NCBI GenBank assembly: GCA_021795095.1
Contig: JAJYPU010000001.1
Coordinates: 1-64,000, forward strand
Reading direction: 5' to 3'
Origin: Actinomycetes bacterium
Lineage (GTDB): Bacteria > Actinomycetota > Acidimicrobiia > Acidimicrobiales > RAAP-2
Length of the DNA: 64,000 nucleotides
The position numbers and the translations under genes were made by a program. A model generated the notes under the pieces. That model did not search any database. It was not told where the DNA came from and saw only the letters and a list, made by a program, of their open reading frames with translations. Below, piece by piece: positions 28,445-37,771 of the stretch (its first letter is position 1; each line of letters begins with the position of its first letter).

Positions 28445-29357
28445 CTCGCGGGCATCGGTGCAGACCACGGGGTCGTCGCCCAGGGCGTCACTTACTGTCG
28501 AACACGTGTCCAAGACGTATCTGGTGCATCGTGGCGCCCGTGGGACACACCCTGCCGTCGACGACGTGTCCTTCGAGATTGCTCCCGGTGCGTCTCTCGG
28601 ACTGGTGGGAGCGAGCGGGAGCGGCAAGAGCACGCTGGCCAAGATGATCCTCGGTACGGATCGCCCCACATCGGGTCAGATCCACTACGGCGATCTGGCA
28701 ATTGAGCGGATCCGCCGCCGCGAGCTTCGTACGCTCCACCGTCGCGTGCAGATGGTCTTCCAGGACCCCTACGGCGCCCTCAATCCGATGCACACGGTTG
28801 AGTATGTCGTCAGTCGACCCTGCATCAACTTCCTCGGACTGTCCCGGAGCGCAGCGTTGGCGAGGACCCACGAATTACTCGAAGCGGTGGGACTCGTTCC
28901 CACCGCCCAGTTCGCGAAAAAGCTACCTCACCAGCTCTCGGGCGGTCAGCGTCAACGCGTGGTCATCGCTCGCGCCCTCGCCTCAGAACCAGAGCTCATC
29001 GTCGCCGACGAGCCGGTGTCAATGCTGGACGTGTCGATGCGCGCGGGTATCTTGAAACTGCTCGCCACATTGCGTGAGGAACGCAATATCAGCCTTCTCT
29101 ACATCACCCATGACTTACTCAGCGCACGAGTTATCACCGATCAGATCCTGGTCCTCAACGAGGGGCAGGTTGTCGAGCGAGGCGAGACCAAACACGTGCT
29201 CCAGCATCCGACACACGAGTACACGGTGCGTCTGCTCGATGCCGTGACGACGTCGGCTCTGCGGCGCGAGGACGCGGGATTGGGTCAGAGGTCGAGCGAT
29301 GAGTGTCCAGTCACGACGGTGGATGAGTCGGAGCGGGCACAGCCTGGGGCCACCTGA
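28437..29357 (+). CDS. ABC transporter ATP-binding protein (DppF-like)
   Basis: A 306-residue ATPase. Walker A is GASGSGKST, the Q-loop region is VFQDPYGALNPMHTV, the signature is LSGGQRQRV and Walker B is LIVADEPVSMLD. The GTG start at 28437 lies eight bases inside the preceding gene and has GAGGGA upstream. Unlike its partner it lacks a Cys-rich C-terminal extension, ending in a polar tail. It completes a five-gene Opp/Dpp-type importer. Confidence 0.9.
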   Translation: MGNSRASVQTTGSSPRASLTVEHVSKTYLVHRGARGTHPAVDDVSFEIAPGASLGLVGASGSGKSTLAKMILGTDRPTSGQIHYGDLAIERIRRRELRTLHRRVQMVFQDPYGALNPMHTVEYVVSRPCINFLGLSRSAALARTHELLEAVGLVPTAQFAKKLPHQLSGGQRQRVVIARALASEPELIVADEPVSMLDVSMRAGILKLLATLREERNISLLYITHDLLSARVITDQILVLNEGQVVERGETKHVLQHPTHEYTVRLLDAVTTSALRREDAGLGQRSSDECPVTTVDESERAQPGAT

Positions 29358-29749
29358 GCGAGGTAGCCGGGATGCCCCGCCACGAGGACGCCGAGATGCT
29401 CGAGGGGAGTTGCCTGACGCTCGCGCGACAACGGTTCCCAAGCGCTATTCGACCCAGGTCGGCGCGCTCGCTCGCCGGTACGTCGTGGAGAATGAGAAGA
29501 GGACGTAGCGACGCGCGGCCGTTGGTGCAATCACGAGGAGGGTGTGGTTGATGCGGGACGCCGATCCACGGTGTCGACGCACGAGGTTGGCGCGTTGTAT
29601 CCCCTCTTGCCACGTTGTTGGGCCCACATCACAATTCGCGGACCGACCACCGTGGTGCGACGGGCACCCATGATCACAGTGTCGCGAACAGTACCGACTT
29701 CGCGCTTCGCTGAGAACCACCGCCTGTTCTCACCGACAAGGAGGAGACC
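29358..29749. other. Spacer between the ABC genes and the GH2 gene
   Basis: About 390 bases with no convincing gene. Short overlapping ORFs lack a supported start or recognisable motif. A strong ribosome site (AAGGAGGAG) at its end belongs to the GH2 gene. No clear promoter or terminator was seen, so the GH2 gene may or may not be on the same transcript. Confidence 0.4.
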
Positions 29750-31573
29750 GTGCTCTATCCCCGGGAATCGTCAACCCGCGATGTCAAGGACTTAAGAGGC
29801 GTCTGGCACTTCAAGGTGGACTGGCACGCCGAGGGTGAACGCGAGGGCTGGAGTTTTCGCAGCCTTGAGGATCCAATACTGATGTCGGTGCCCGCCAGCT
29901 ACAACGACATCACTCAAGACGCACGACTTCGCGATCACGTTGGTGCCGTGTGGTACGAGAGGAAGTTCGTCGTGCCGTCCTCATGGAGTGGCCTTCGGAC
30001 CGTCGTGCAGGTAGGCAGTGCGACTCACAACGCCACAATGTGGTTCAATGGGCATCAGATCGCGCAACACCGAGGGGGGTTCTTGCCCTTCGAGGGCGAT
30101 GCCACGCCCCATACCCTCTGTGGCCGGGAGAACCGCCTGACGATCAAAGTTGACAATGAACTGGACTGGACTACTCTCCCCCCCGGGGATGCTCGACCGG
30201 CTCGATGACTTCGGTAGCGAGCAGACGCGCAGACGCCAGCGGTACTTCCACGACTTCTTCAACTGCGCGGGCCTGCATCGTCCGGTGCTCGCGTATACGA
30301 CGCCACAGGATCGCATCGACGACATTCGGGTGGCAACTGAGGTCCACGACACGACTGGTGTTGTTCACTACGACGTCACGGTCGGTGCGGACACGAGCGA
30401 GGCGAAGCCTCCTGAGGGAGGGGGTCACAACACACACGTGCGGGTGTCCTACGAGATGCGACGGGCACTGACGTCGCAACGTGCGACGGACACTCCGGTA
30501 CGGTGATTATCCCGAACGCCAACCTGTGGGGGCCGGGAGCGCCGTATCTGTACTCCATGGTCGCTGTCCTGCTTGACCCGGGGGACCTCGTCGTGGATGA
30601 GTACGAGCTGCGGGTGGGTGTGCGGACCATCCACGTTACTGATCAGTCCTTCTGGATCAACGGCAAGGAGTTCTACTTCCGAGGGTGCGGTAAGCACGAG
30701 GACGCTGACGTTCGCGGTAAGGGCGTCGATGCCGTGATGAACGTGAAGGACTTCAATCTGCTGCGCTGGATTGGTGCCAATTCGTTTCGAGCATCCCACT
30801 ACCCCTACGGCGAAGAGGTGATGGACCTGGCCGATGAGTTGGGCGTGTGCGTCATTGACGAGCTTCCGGCGGTGGGACTCAACCTGTGGGACCGGCACGA
30901 AACTGTCTTCACGCAGGATCGCGCCGGTGACGGGCTCCTCGCGACGCACTTGAGCCAACTGCGTGAATTGGTCGCAAGAGACGGGAACCATCCGTGCGTT
31001 GTGATGTGGAGTGTCGCCAACGAGGCCGCGACATATGAGCCCGCGTCGCGTCCGTACTTCGCCCGGGTCGCCGAGACGGTGCGCGCACTTGATCCGAGCC
31101 GACCCTCAACCATCGTTGAGTACACACTGCCGGACAAGTCGCTCGTGGGCGACCTGTTTGACGTCATCTGCGTCAATCGGTACCTCGGGTGGAATACGGA
31201 TCCCGGCGAGACGGAGCTAATCGAGGGTCAACTAGAGCGTGACCTGCTTCGCTGGCACGAGAGATTCGATAAGCCTGTGTTCGTAACTGAGTATGGAGCC
31301 GACACCGTCGCGGGGTTCCACAGTGATCCGCCCGCCCTCTTCACCGAGGAGTTCCAGTGTGAATTCCTCGAGCGTTATCACCGTGTCTTTGATCGGCTCG
31401 ACTTCGTCATCGGCGAACACGTCTGGAACTTCGCCGACTTCGCGACCAAACAGAGCCCGGTGCGCGTCCTAGGGAACCGCAAGGGGATCTTCACGCGTCA
31501 GCGTCAGCCGAAGGCCGCTGCCTATCTCTTGCGTTCCCGATGGATGGGGACGGCACCGCCGGCTACCGACTGA
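29750..31573 (+). pseudogene. GH2 beta-glucuronidase-like gene broken by two compensating frameshifts
   Basis: Three consecutive frames make one GH2 protein of about 600 residues. Part 1 (29750 to about 30180) holds the sugar-binding domain (DLRGVWHFKVD, YNDITQD, GAVWYERKF, WFNGHQIAQHRGGFLPFE). Part 2 (about 30185-30455) reads RYFHDFFNCAGLHRPV. Part 3 (about 30456-31573) holds the catalytic barrel, with acid/base Glu in MWSVANEAAT and nucleophile Glu in VTEYGADT. Frame passes from 1 to 2 at a C7G4 run (30178-30188) and returns near 30450-30460. The start GTG 29750 has AAGGAGGAG before it. The two shifts cancel, so everything else is intact. Either both are sequence errors or this is a very recent mutation pair. 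Confidence 0.8.
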
Positions 31574-32706
31574 GGTCCAATCGGGCGAAGAAGAGCACGA
31601 TGCGTTAGTGCATGTGCTTCGGGCAGGCGTTGATTCCGGCGAAGTCGACGTGCTCGAAATCGTAGGAACGGCCGCTCCGCATCTCGTAATTCTCCTGCAC
31701 GTGAGTGGGACCACTGATTGCCCGGAGGGAATGCGTGAAGTCGCCAATCCCGCTCACGTCCTCGAGCGGCGCGGCGCGCCTTCCGGTGGAGACATACCTT
31801 CCGCCGCAGGGCGAAGCACGCCCACTTGGACCTCACTGCCGAGATGGTGAGTGCCAACTTGGTCCCAAGCCAAAGCTTTAGACAAGGGAGCCAGGGACAT
31901 CGTGCTGGGTGGACTGAGCCTCCTCATGCGGTGAAATCTCCGCGAAGCGGTCCGCGATGTTTACCAATGTTGTCTTTCGCCTGTGGCCCGAACTACCCCT
32001 GTCGCTTGGATCACACTATTAGCTGATCGTGGTCCAGCTCCGCCAGCGCGCCTGTGGCGGTGTGCCGGCCCGATCTCCCCTTGCGAACTCTGGACGCCCG
32101 TGGTGCTCGTTAGATTCGAGGTGACACGCCAGGTGTCCGCGACGGCGTCGAGGTTGTCGGGGTCGTAGCGACCGTGCTTTTCGATACGGTGCTCACGTGA
32201 TCTCGCTCGACTGGTATCGTCGTGGTCGCGACGTTCTTCGGACGGCCCGCCACTTGGTCCCTGCCGCAGGTCAGCTTCATGTTCCAATACGGGTTTGCCG
32301 CCGAGCTCGCCATAGAAATCGTCACGGCCACCCAGGGTTGGATCGTCATCGGTGGGCGCGAGCTATTCGAGTTCTTCGCCGTTACGTCACTCAAGTTGAG
32401 GCGGCGAGGTGGACGCGGTCCGGGCATCGTGGTCTTTGTACCTGGTGAGGACGCACAGTTAGCGCCGCTCGGTCAGCGTTGTTGACGACCGAACGGTGCG
32501 AGTCGGGCATCGCGATGGCCCGACGCCCGTTCAGGTACGTCGCGAACGCATGTGCGTCGCTTGGCCGCGACTCACTGCGCAAGTAGTAATCCTCTCAGGT
32601 TGGCGAAGTATTTGTGGCAAACGACTTGTTAGCCTTCGCGAAGAAGGCGTTCGTCCGCCGGGCCGACATAGTCAGTGTCGGGCCAGAACTAGTTCGGGGG
32701 TCGTAG
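31574..32706. other. Gene-free stretch with weak coding traces
   Basis: About 1.1 kb with only short overlapping ORFs. The most protein-like frame is on the plus strand at about 32222-32485, reading MFQYGFAAELAIEIVTATQG and GGRELFEFFAVTSLKLRR. It has no good start or recognised family and may be a relic. No RNA gene, transposase motif or repeat array was found. Confidence 0.35.
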
Positions 32707-34842
32707 GTGGCACGGGATGAGTCCAAGACGGTGCTGTTTGAGCCGTCTCGTCGGGCGTCCATTCGTGGACTACTCCATCCACCACTAGGTGACCGCCGGT
32801 TTTGGTCTACCCAGGTAATGGTTGTCGCGGTGGTGTTGCTCCACTTCGTGACCGACATGGGCCAGGACCACGGAGTGTGGGGGATACCGGGTTTCGTGGT
32901 CATATCGCTTTTACTAGTTCCCGTGGTCTACGGAGCGATGTCTTACGGACTGGTTGGCGCCCTCGGTCCCGCCGTCAGCGGTGTCATCTTGCTCGCGCCG
33001 AGTGAACTGTGGCAAGCGCACACCCCAACTGAGTTGTGGGGAGGGTGGAGCAACCTTACCGTCGTTGTCGTGATCGCGACGCTGCTCGGTGAACGATTTG
33101 AGTTCACGCGTGGCGTACTCGTTGCGAGAACGAGACGTGACGTCCAGGCACTTGAGGAGCATCGCTTTCGTCTGGCCTTTGACAACAATCTTTCGGCGAT
33201 GGCGGTCGTCGATGCACACGGCGACATTGCACAGATCAATCAAGCATTCTGCGATTTACTCAATTACACCGCGTTCGAACTCACCGGGATGCGTCTGAAC
33301 GATTTGTTTGACCCCAGTGACACGCCCACGTACGTCTCCGAGTCTAAGGAATCAATCGACTCGATCAGCAAGCCCAGGCGGTCGATCAGGCGACTCGTTC
33401 GAAGCGATGGTCGGGTGATCACCACGGAGTTGTCGCAGTCAGCGATGGGCGACATTATCGGAGAAGAGGCGTATTCGATGGTGTCGATTCGAGATATCAC
33501 TGAAGAGCGACTACTGACAGCGCGACTCACCGATTTGGCTCTTCATGATTCCTTGACAGGCTTGGCGAATAGGGCCTTGTTGCGGGATCGGTTGGCCCAA
33601 GCGCACGCTCGAGCCGACCGTGACGGTAACCACGTCGTTCTCTACTTGCTCGATCTCGACAACTTCAAAGGCGTCAACGATACCCTCGGTCATGTGGCGG
33701 GAGATGAACTATTGATCGCGGTTGCGAACCGATTGCGCGCCGTTACTCGTGATACCGATACGGTCAGCCGTCTCGGCGGAGATGAGTTCGTCTTGCTGGC
33801 GAGTGGCCTGAGTGACGAGGGCACCGTGGAAATGGCCAATCGGCTGCTGGAACTTTTCACCAGGCCGTTCTACGTCGGTGGCCAGCAGATCGATCAGACC
33901 GCGAGTATTGGCGTCGTCTGCTGCGGTGCGGCGCTCTCGTTCGACTGCGACGATCTGATTCGTAGTGCGGACATCGCCCTATACGAAGCGAAGCGACTCG
34001 GCCGGGCACGAATCGTCGTTTACTCGTCCACGATGACTAGTGAGACCTCAGAGCATTTCCAACTCAGTCAGGAACTGAGCCATGCCGTGTCGCGGAGCCA
34101 GATCGTCATGCATTTCCAGCCAGTCGTTGACCTCCAGAACCACCAGGTTGTCGCGTTCGAAGCATTGATGCGTTGGATCCACCCCACTCGTGGGTTCGTG
34201 CCACCGGAGGTGTTCATACCACTGGCCGAGCAGAGCGACTTGATCCTCGAGCTCGGTGTTGTCGCTCTCGAACAGGCGTCGGCCGCTGTTGTCGGCTGGC
34301 GCGCCGATGGCGCACAGTGGCGGGTCGGGATTAACCTCGCAACCCGTCAGGTGAACGACCCTGGCCTATTGGACCTCTTCGACGGTGTTCTTGCTCGAAC
34401 GGGACTCGGCGCGGAATCATTGGTCGTCGAGATTACTGAGAACATCGCTATCGCCGACCTCGACGTGGCCCTCAGGACGCTCGATGGACTTCGTCAGCGT
34501 GGTGTCGCCGTCTGGCTCGATGATTTCGGAACCGGCTATTCGTCATTGGCCTACGTGGCCCGGCTACGTCCTTCGACCATCAAAATCGATCGAAGTTTTG
34601 TCCACGCGGCGACCTCCAATGTCACGGACCGAAACGTCCTCGCAGCGGTCGTGACGCTCTGTCGTCAACTCGGGATGATCGTCTTGGCCGAGGGAGTCGA
34701 GACCACGACTGAATTAGAACTCCTTATTGAATTGGGTGTCGACCTTGCTCAGGGATTCCTATTTTCTCCACCGGTCCCAGCTTCGGAGATTCAGACGGCC
34801 ATCCGCTCTATCGCGTCGTGGTGGTCAACATCGTCGACGTGA
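32707..34842 (+). CDS. Membrane PAS-GGDEF-EAL protein
   Basis: A 711-residue c-di-GMP enzyme. About four helices lie within residues 35-140, followed by one PAS domain (about 155-275). The GGDEF domain (about 285-440) has an intact LGGDEF and the DLDNFKGVNDTLGH segment. The EAL domain (about 455-700) has FEALMRW, INLATRQ, VEITEN, DDFGTGYSSL, KIDRSF, AEGVET and QGFLF. Both catalytic sets are present, so synthesis and breakdown of c-di-GMP are each possible. GTG start at 32707. It differs from the 10.3-kb protein in having an apparently active GGDEF motif. Confidence 0.88.
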   Translation: MARDESKTVLFEPSRRASIRGLLHPPLGDRRFWSTQVMVVAVVLLHFVTDMGQDHGVWGIPGFVVISLLLVPVVYGAMSYGLVGALGPAVSGVILLAPSELWQAHTPTELWGGWSNLTVVVVIATLLGERFEFTRGVLVARTRRDVQALEEHRFRLAFDNNLSAMAVVDAHGDIAQINQAFCDLLNYTAFELTGMRLNDLFDPSDTPTYVSESKESIDSISKPRRSIRRLVRSDGRVITTELSQSAMGDIIGEEAYSMVSIRDITEERLLTARLTDLALHDSLTGLANRALLRDRLAQAHARADRDGNHVVLYLLDLDNFKGVNDTLGHVAGDELLIAVANRLRAVTRDTDTVSRLGGDEFVLLASGLSDEGTVEMANRLLELFTRPFYVGGQQIDQTASIGVVCCGAALSFDCDDLIRSADIALYEAKRLGRARIVVYSSTMTSETSEHFQLSQELSHAVSRSQIVMHFQPVVDLQNHQVVAFEALMRWIHPTRGFVPPEVFIPLAEQSDLILELGVVALEQASAAVVGWRADGAQWRVGINLATRQVNDPGLLDLFDGVLARTGLGAESLVVEITENIAIADLDVALRTLDGLRQRGVAVWLDDFGTGYSSLAYVARLRPSTIKIDRSFVHAATSNVTDRNVLAAVVTLCRQLGMIVLAEGVETTTELELLIELGVDLAQGFLFSPPVPASEIQTAIRSIASWWSTSST

Positions 34843-34933
34843 GTGGTACCGTCACCGCGCATCACTCGTCGTACTCCATCACTTCGCTCATCGACTGCCG
34901 AACGAACCCCAATCGGATCTCACTCGGGGGGAG

Positions 34934-35449
34934 TCAGATGAAGAGCAATTGAGCGTCCTCGGTCATCTCGATGAAGTCAGAGGCATTGATAATTCCTTCA
35001 ACCGCGTCGTATAGGTCGTCTTCGTCGAGCTGCATCATGTCCGCTGACATCCGGCACGCCCAGAGATGACCACCGGAGGCCACGATCTGCTCCAAGAAGT
35101 CGGGTACTTCTGGGACGCCGACCCCTTCGATCTGCTTCTTCATCATCTTGGTCGCCATCCCCGTCACCCCGGGGATGCCGCCCAGCCCCTGAGGCATGTG
35201 CGTCGCGGTATTGCCTAAGGGCGTGAACTTGAGATTCGCCATTCGCTTCTTCGTGATCATGTCCAAACCCCAGAAGGTGAAGAAGAGGTGAACCTCCACA
35301 CCCTCGCCGAGTGCGGCGTTAGCTAGCACGAGGCCCGGGTACGCCATGTCAAGATTGCCCTTCGAGCAGATGACTGCGAATTTTCGATCCGTGGCGCTGC
35401 CATCGAAGTTGGGAATCGGTGCGGTCGACGTTACTGGCACGTCATTCAT
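34934..35449 (-). CDS. DsrE/DsrF-like sulfur-transfer protein (DsrE2-type)
   Basis: A 171-residue soluble protein of the DsrE/peroxiredoxin-like group that can carry persulfide sulfur. The core begins FAVICSKGNLDMAYPGLVLA and ends GGHLWACRMSADMM, where Cys132 matches the usual DsrE active-site cysteine; Cys28 is the other. ATG 35449 is chosen over 35479 because AAGGAG lies eight bases before it. It is the last gene of the five-gene sulfur operon, just after the TusE-like gene. It probably accepts or stores sulfur produced by the SQR-like enzyme. Confidence 0.82.
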   Translation of the reverse strand: MNDVPVTSTAPIPNFDGSATDRKFAVICSKGNLDMAYPGLVLANAALGEGVEVHLFFTFWGLDMITKKRMANLKFTPLGNTATHMPQGLGGIPGVTGMATKMMKKQIEGVGVPEVPDFLEQIVASGGHLWACRMSADMMQLDEDDLYDAVEGIINASDFIEMTEDAQLLFI

Positions 35450-35469
35450 GGGAAAGTCTCCTTTGCTTG

Positions 35470-35784
35470 TTAGACACAACCCCGTGGTTTGGGCAGGCCT
35501 GCGATGTAGGCCATCTTCTTCGCCGGCTTCTTCGGGAACAGCACGAACAGCTCTTTGGTGTCGAACCCTCCGACGGTGGAAACCCGCCGAATCGTTGCCG
35601 ACTCACCCTGCTGTTTGAAATCCTCGCGTAGGAACCGGATAACCTTCCAGTGCTCGTCAGTTAGTTCGACGCCGATCTGCGCGGCGAGAACCTTGGCGAT
35701 GTCGTCGTTCCATTCGTCGTATTCGGTGAGGAATCCCTCGTCATTCACGTGAATCTCGGTGCCATTGATGGTGGCGGTGGCCAT
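35470..35784 (-). CDS. TusE/DsrC-like sulfur carrier with only the C-terminal cysteine
   Basis: A 104-residue protein of the TusE/DsrC/DsvC family. The conserved C-terminal arm AGLPKPRGCV is present with penultimate Cys103, the sulfur-bearing residue. The second redox cysteine of true DsrC, three residues before AGLPKP, is replaced by Ala (MAYIAGLP). The internal GFLTEYDEWND and HWKVIRFLREDF segments match the family. A very strong ribosome site (AAGGAGG) precedes the ATG. It probably relays sulfur between DsrE and a partner, TusE-like, rather than forming a DsrC trisulfide. Confidence 0.88.
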   Translation of the reverse strand: MATATINGTEIHVNDEGFLTEYDEWNDDIAKVLAAQIGVELTDEHWKVIRFLREDFKQQGESATIRRVSTVGGFDTKELFVLFPKKPAKKMAYIAGLPKPRGCV

Positions 35785-35789
35785 AATTA

Positions 35790-36533
35790 CTACCTCCTTG
35801 GTTGAACGGTGGTCGCGGTTGACGAGTGTGTGGCGTCGCCAGACTGGACCCCGTCGTCAGCTGGTTCAGCCCCCATTGATCGCAACGCGGCGAGGCCGCG
35901 AGCGAGCCCCCTACGAATTGACGGGTCGCGCATTTGGCGCAGCAGCGCGAGGGTTGACGGTGCCTTTGACGAGTCGCCGGCCCTCTCTTCTTGCATCGTC
36001 ACTGCAGTGCGGCGCAGCATGCTCATGACTTCTGGCTGAGTCATCTGCTTGACTGTCTGCAGTATCAGCACAATATTGTCGCCAAGGAGCTTGACGTCTT
36101 CTTCGCTGAACGAGGTGACGACATTGTCGAGTATCCCCACGGTGCGGCGCGCGAAGGCGAAGTACCCTCGTTCGTCGAGTTGCTGCAGTCGGGCGTTGAG
36201 ACTGGCGACCGCGGGAGTACCCAGCGGGCCGAGTTCGTCGGCGAGCGCTGACATCGTTCGCAGGGGGCCGATCCACGATTCGAGGACGGCGGCGTTACGG
36301 ACGAGTGCGTGGGCGAGGTTCATCAAGTCAACGAAGTCGCACGAGTCAACTTCGAGGTGTCCAATGGCCGACGACATCGCTTGCTCGGCGAGGGGCGTCA
36401 TGTCTTCGACGAGTTCGTGCCAACGCTCACGGCTCTCTCGTTGATGACGGAGTTCGCTGGTGATCTCGCGAAGTTGCTCGGCCATCCGCTCGATTCGTTC
36501 GTCCAGTGAGTCCAACTCGTTGATTGTGGTCAC
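35790..36533 (-). CDS. DUF1641 domain protein
   Basis: A 247-residue, highly helical protein. The N-terminal 45 residues look like a coiled coil (ERIERMAEQLREITSELRH). The DUF1641-type core includes FARRTVGILDNVVTSFSEEDVKLLGDNIV and QMTQPEVMSMLRRTAVTM. DUF1641 genes often sit beside SQR-like or formate dehydrogenase genes, but no activity is established. The GTG start overlaps the SQR stop by four bases (GTGA). A scaffold or membrane-recruitment role for the flavoprotein is a guess. Confidence 0.75.
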   Translation of the reverse strand: MTTINELDSLDERIERMAEQLREITSELRHQRESRERWHELVEDMTPLAEQAMSSAIGHLEVDSCDFVDLMNLAHALVRNAAVLESWIGPLRTMSALADELGPLGTPAVASLNARLQQLDERGYFAFARRTVGILDNVVTSFSEEDVKLLGDNIVLILQTVKQMTQPEVMSMLRRTAVTMQEERAGDSSKAPSTLALLRQMRDPSIRRGLARGLAALRSMGAEPADDGVQSGDATHSSTATTVQPRR

Positions 36534-37771
36534 GACGGCACCTCGACTTCCTTGCCCGCCATCGACATCAGGGGCTCAAACGGCATGTCTTTGCCCGGCA
36601 AGAGCAGGTTCCAGTACACCCAGCGGAACGTCATCTTGCCCCAGTGGTTGGCTTCGGATTCATGCAAGAGGCTGAACGGTCCAAGTCCGGGCAGGGGATA
36701 CTTGCCCGGCAGCGGCTCGGTTTCGTAGTTGAAGTCAATGAGCAAACCCTTGCCACTCCCCGTCTCGATGAAGCAGTTCGCGTGCCCGTCGAACAGTTTG
36801 GTCATGGGACGTCCGTTGACATGGTTGACGAAATTGTCCTCGAAGAGTTCAATCGAGAAATGAGCGACAGAACCTGCCTTCGATGTCGGAATGTCTGAGG
36901 CGTCGCCGATTGCGAAGATGTTCGAGTGGGCTTTAGAGAGCAGGGTCTGTTTGTCGACTGGCACGTAATTGAGATCGTTGCCAAGACCGGAACGCGCGAC
37001 GTAGTCGGCACCCATGTTGAGCGGGATCGTGACCAAGAGGTCGAACGGAATCTCCCGTTCGTCAAATGAGATCAACGTCTTGGTGTCGGGGTCAATTCGT
37101 TCCACCATGAAGTCGCTCTCGATGGTTACGTTTCGCTCTTCAAGGATTCCCCCAAGGTGCTTTGATGCGATTGGCTTGGTGAACGCTCCGTCCAGCGGCG
37201 TGACAAATACCAGGTCGACGCGGTCTCGCATTGCGCGCTCTGTGAAAAACGCATCGGCGAGGAAGGTGAATTCGAGCGGTGCGACCGGGCACTTGATCGG
37301 CATGTCCACGATGTGGACCACCATGCGGCCGCCTTCCCAGTCAGCCAGTTTCTCGGCGAGCGCGGTCGCGCCCTCAAGCGTGTAGAACTCGTGAACGCTC
37401 TTTCGCCATTCGCTGCCATTCATCCCCGGTGTCTGGTCGGGGCGCGGTGAGGTGCCGGTTGCGATGATCAGGTAGTCGTACCTCAGTTCGCGCTCATCGA
37501 TGAGTACCACGCGATTCTCCTCGGGGACAACGCGGTCGACCTCACCTTGCACGAGATCGACGCCTTCGGGCATGAATCGCCTGACTGGCTTGACGAGGTC
37601 GGCTGGGCGATAGATACCGAATGGGACGAAGAGGTGTCCCGGCTGGTAGTAGTGGTTGTTCGACTGGTCGACCACTGTGATCTTCCATTCGCCACGCTCG
37701 AGCCTCTTGCGCAGTCGGTTGGCCGCCATCGTCCCGGCAGTTCCACCGCCGAGGATCAATAGGTTCTTCAT
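36530..37771 (-). CDS. Sulfide:quinone oxidoreductase-like flavoprotein
   Basis: A 413-residue FAD enzyme. The dinucleotide motif LLILGGGTAGTMAANRL opens the protein. ATGTSPRPDQTPGM and the second FAD-binding FAIGDASDIPTSK follow. Cys161 (IKCPVAPLEF) and Cys333 (ANCFIETG) occupy the positions of the paired redox cysteines of SQR. No cysteine is found at the usual third position near residue 128. It should oxidise sulfide at the membrane and pass electrons to quinone, releasing sulfane sulfur. It overlaps both its neighbours by four bases. A related flavocytochrome c-like or persulfide dehydrogenase role cannot be ruled out. Confidence 0.85.
   Translation of the reverse strand: MKNLLILGGGTAGTMAANRLRKRLERGEWKITVVDQSNNHYYQPGHLFVPFGIYRPADLVKPVRRFMPEGVDLVQGEVDRVVPEENRVVLIDERELRYDYLIIATGTSPRPDQTPGMNGSEWRKSVHEFYTLEGATALAEKLADWEGGRMVVHIVDMPIKCPVAPLEFTFLADAFFTERAMRDRVDLVFVTPLDGAFTKPIASKHLGGILEERNVTIESDFMVERIDPDTKTLISFDEREIPFDLLVTIPLNMGADYVARSGLGNDLNYVPVDKQTLLSKAHSNIFAIGDASDIPTSKAGSVAHFSIELFEDNFVNHVNGRPMTKLFDGHANCFIETGSGKGLLIDFNYETEPLPGKYPLPGLGPFSLLHESEANHWGKMTFRWVYWNLLLPGKDMPFEPLMSMAGKEVEVPS

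Noticed and set aside
30178..30188. Programmed frameshifting in the GH2 gene
   Set aside because: Two separate shifts would be needed and GH2 enzymes are not known for this; error or mutation is more likely.
32222..32485. Protein-like plus-strand frame in the 31.6-32.7 kb gap
   Set aside because: No ribosome site, no recognised family and abrupt end; noted only as a possible relic within the gap.
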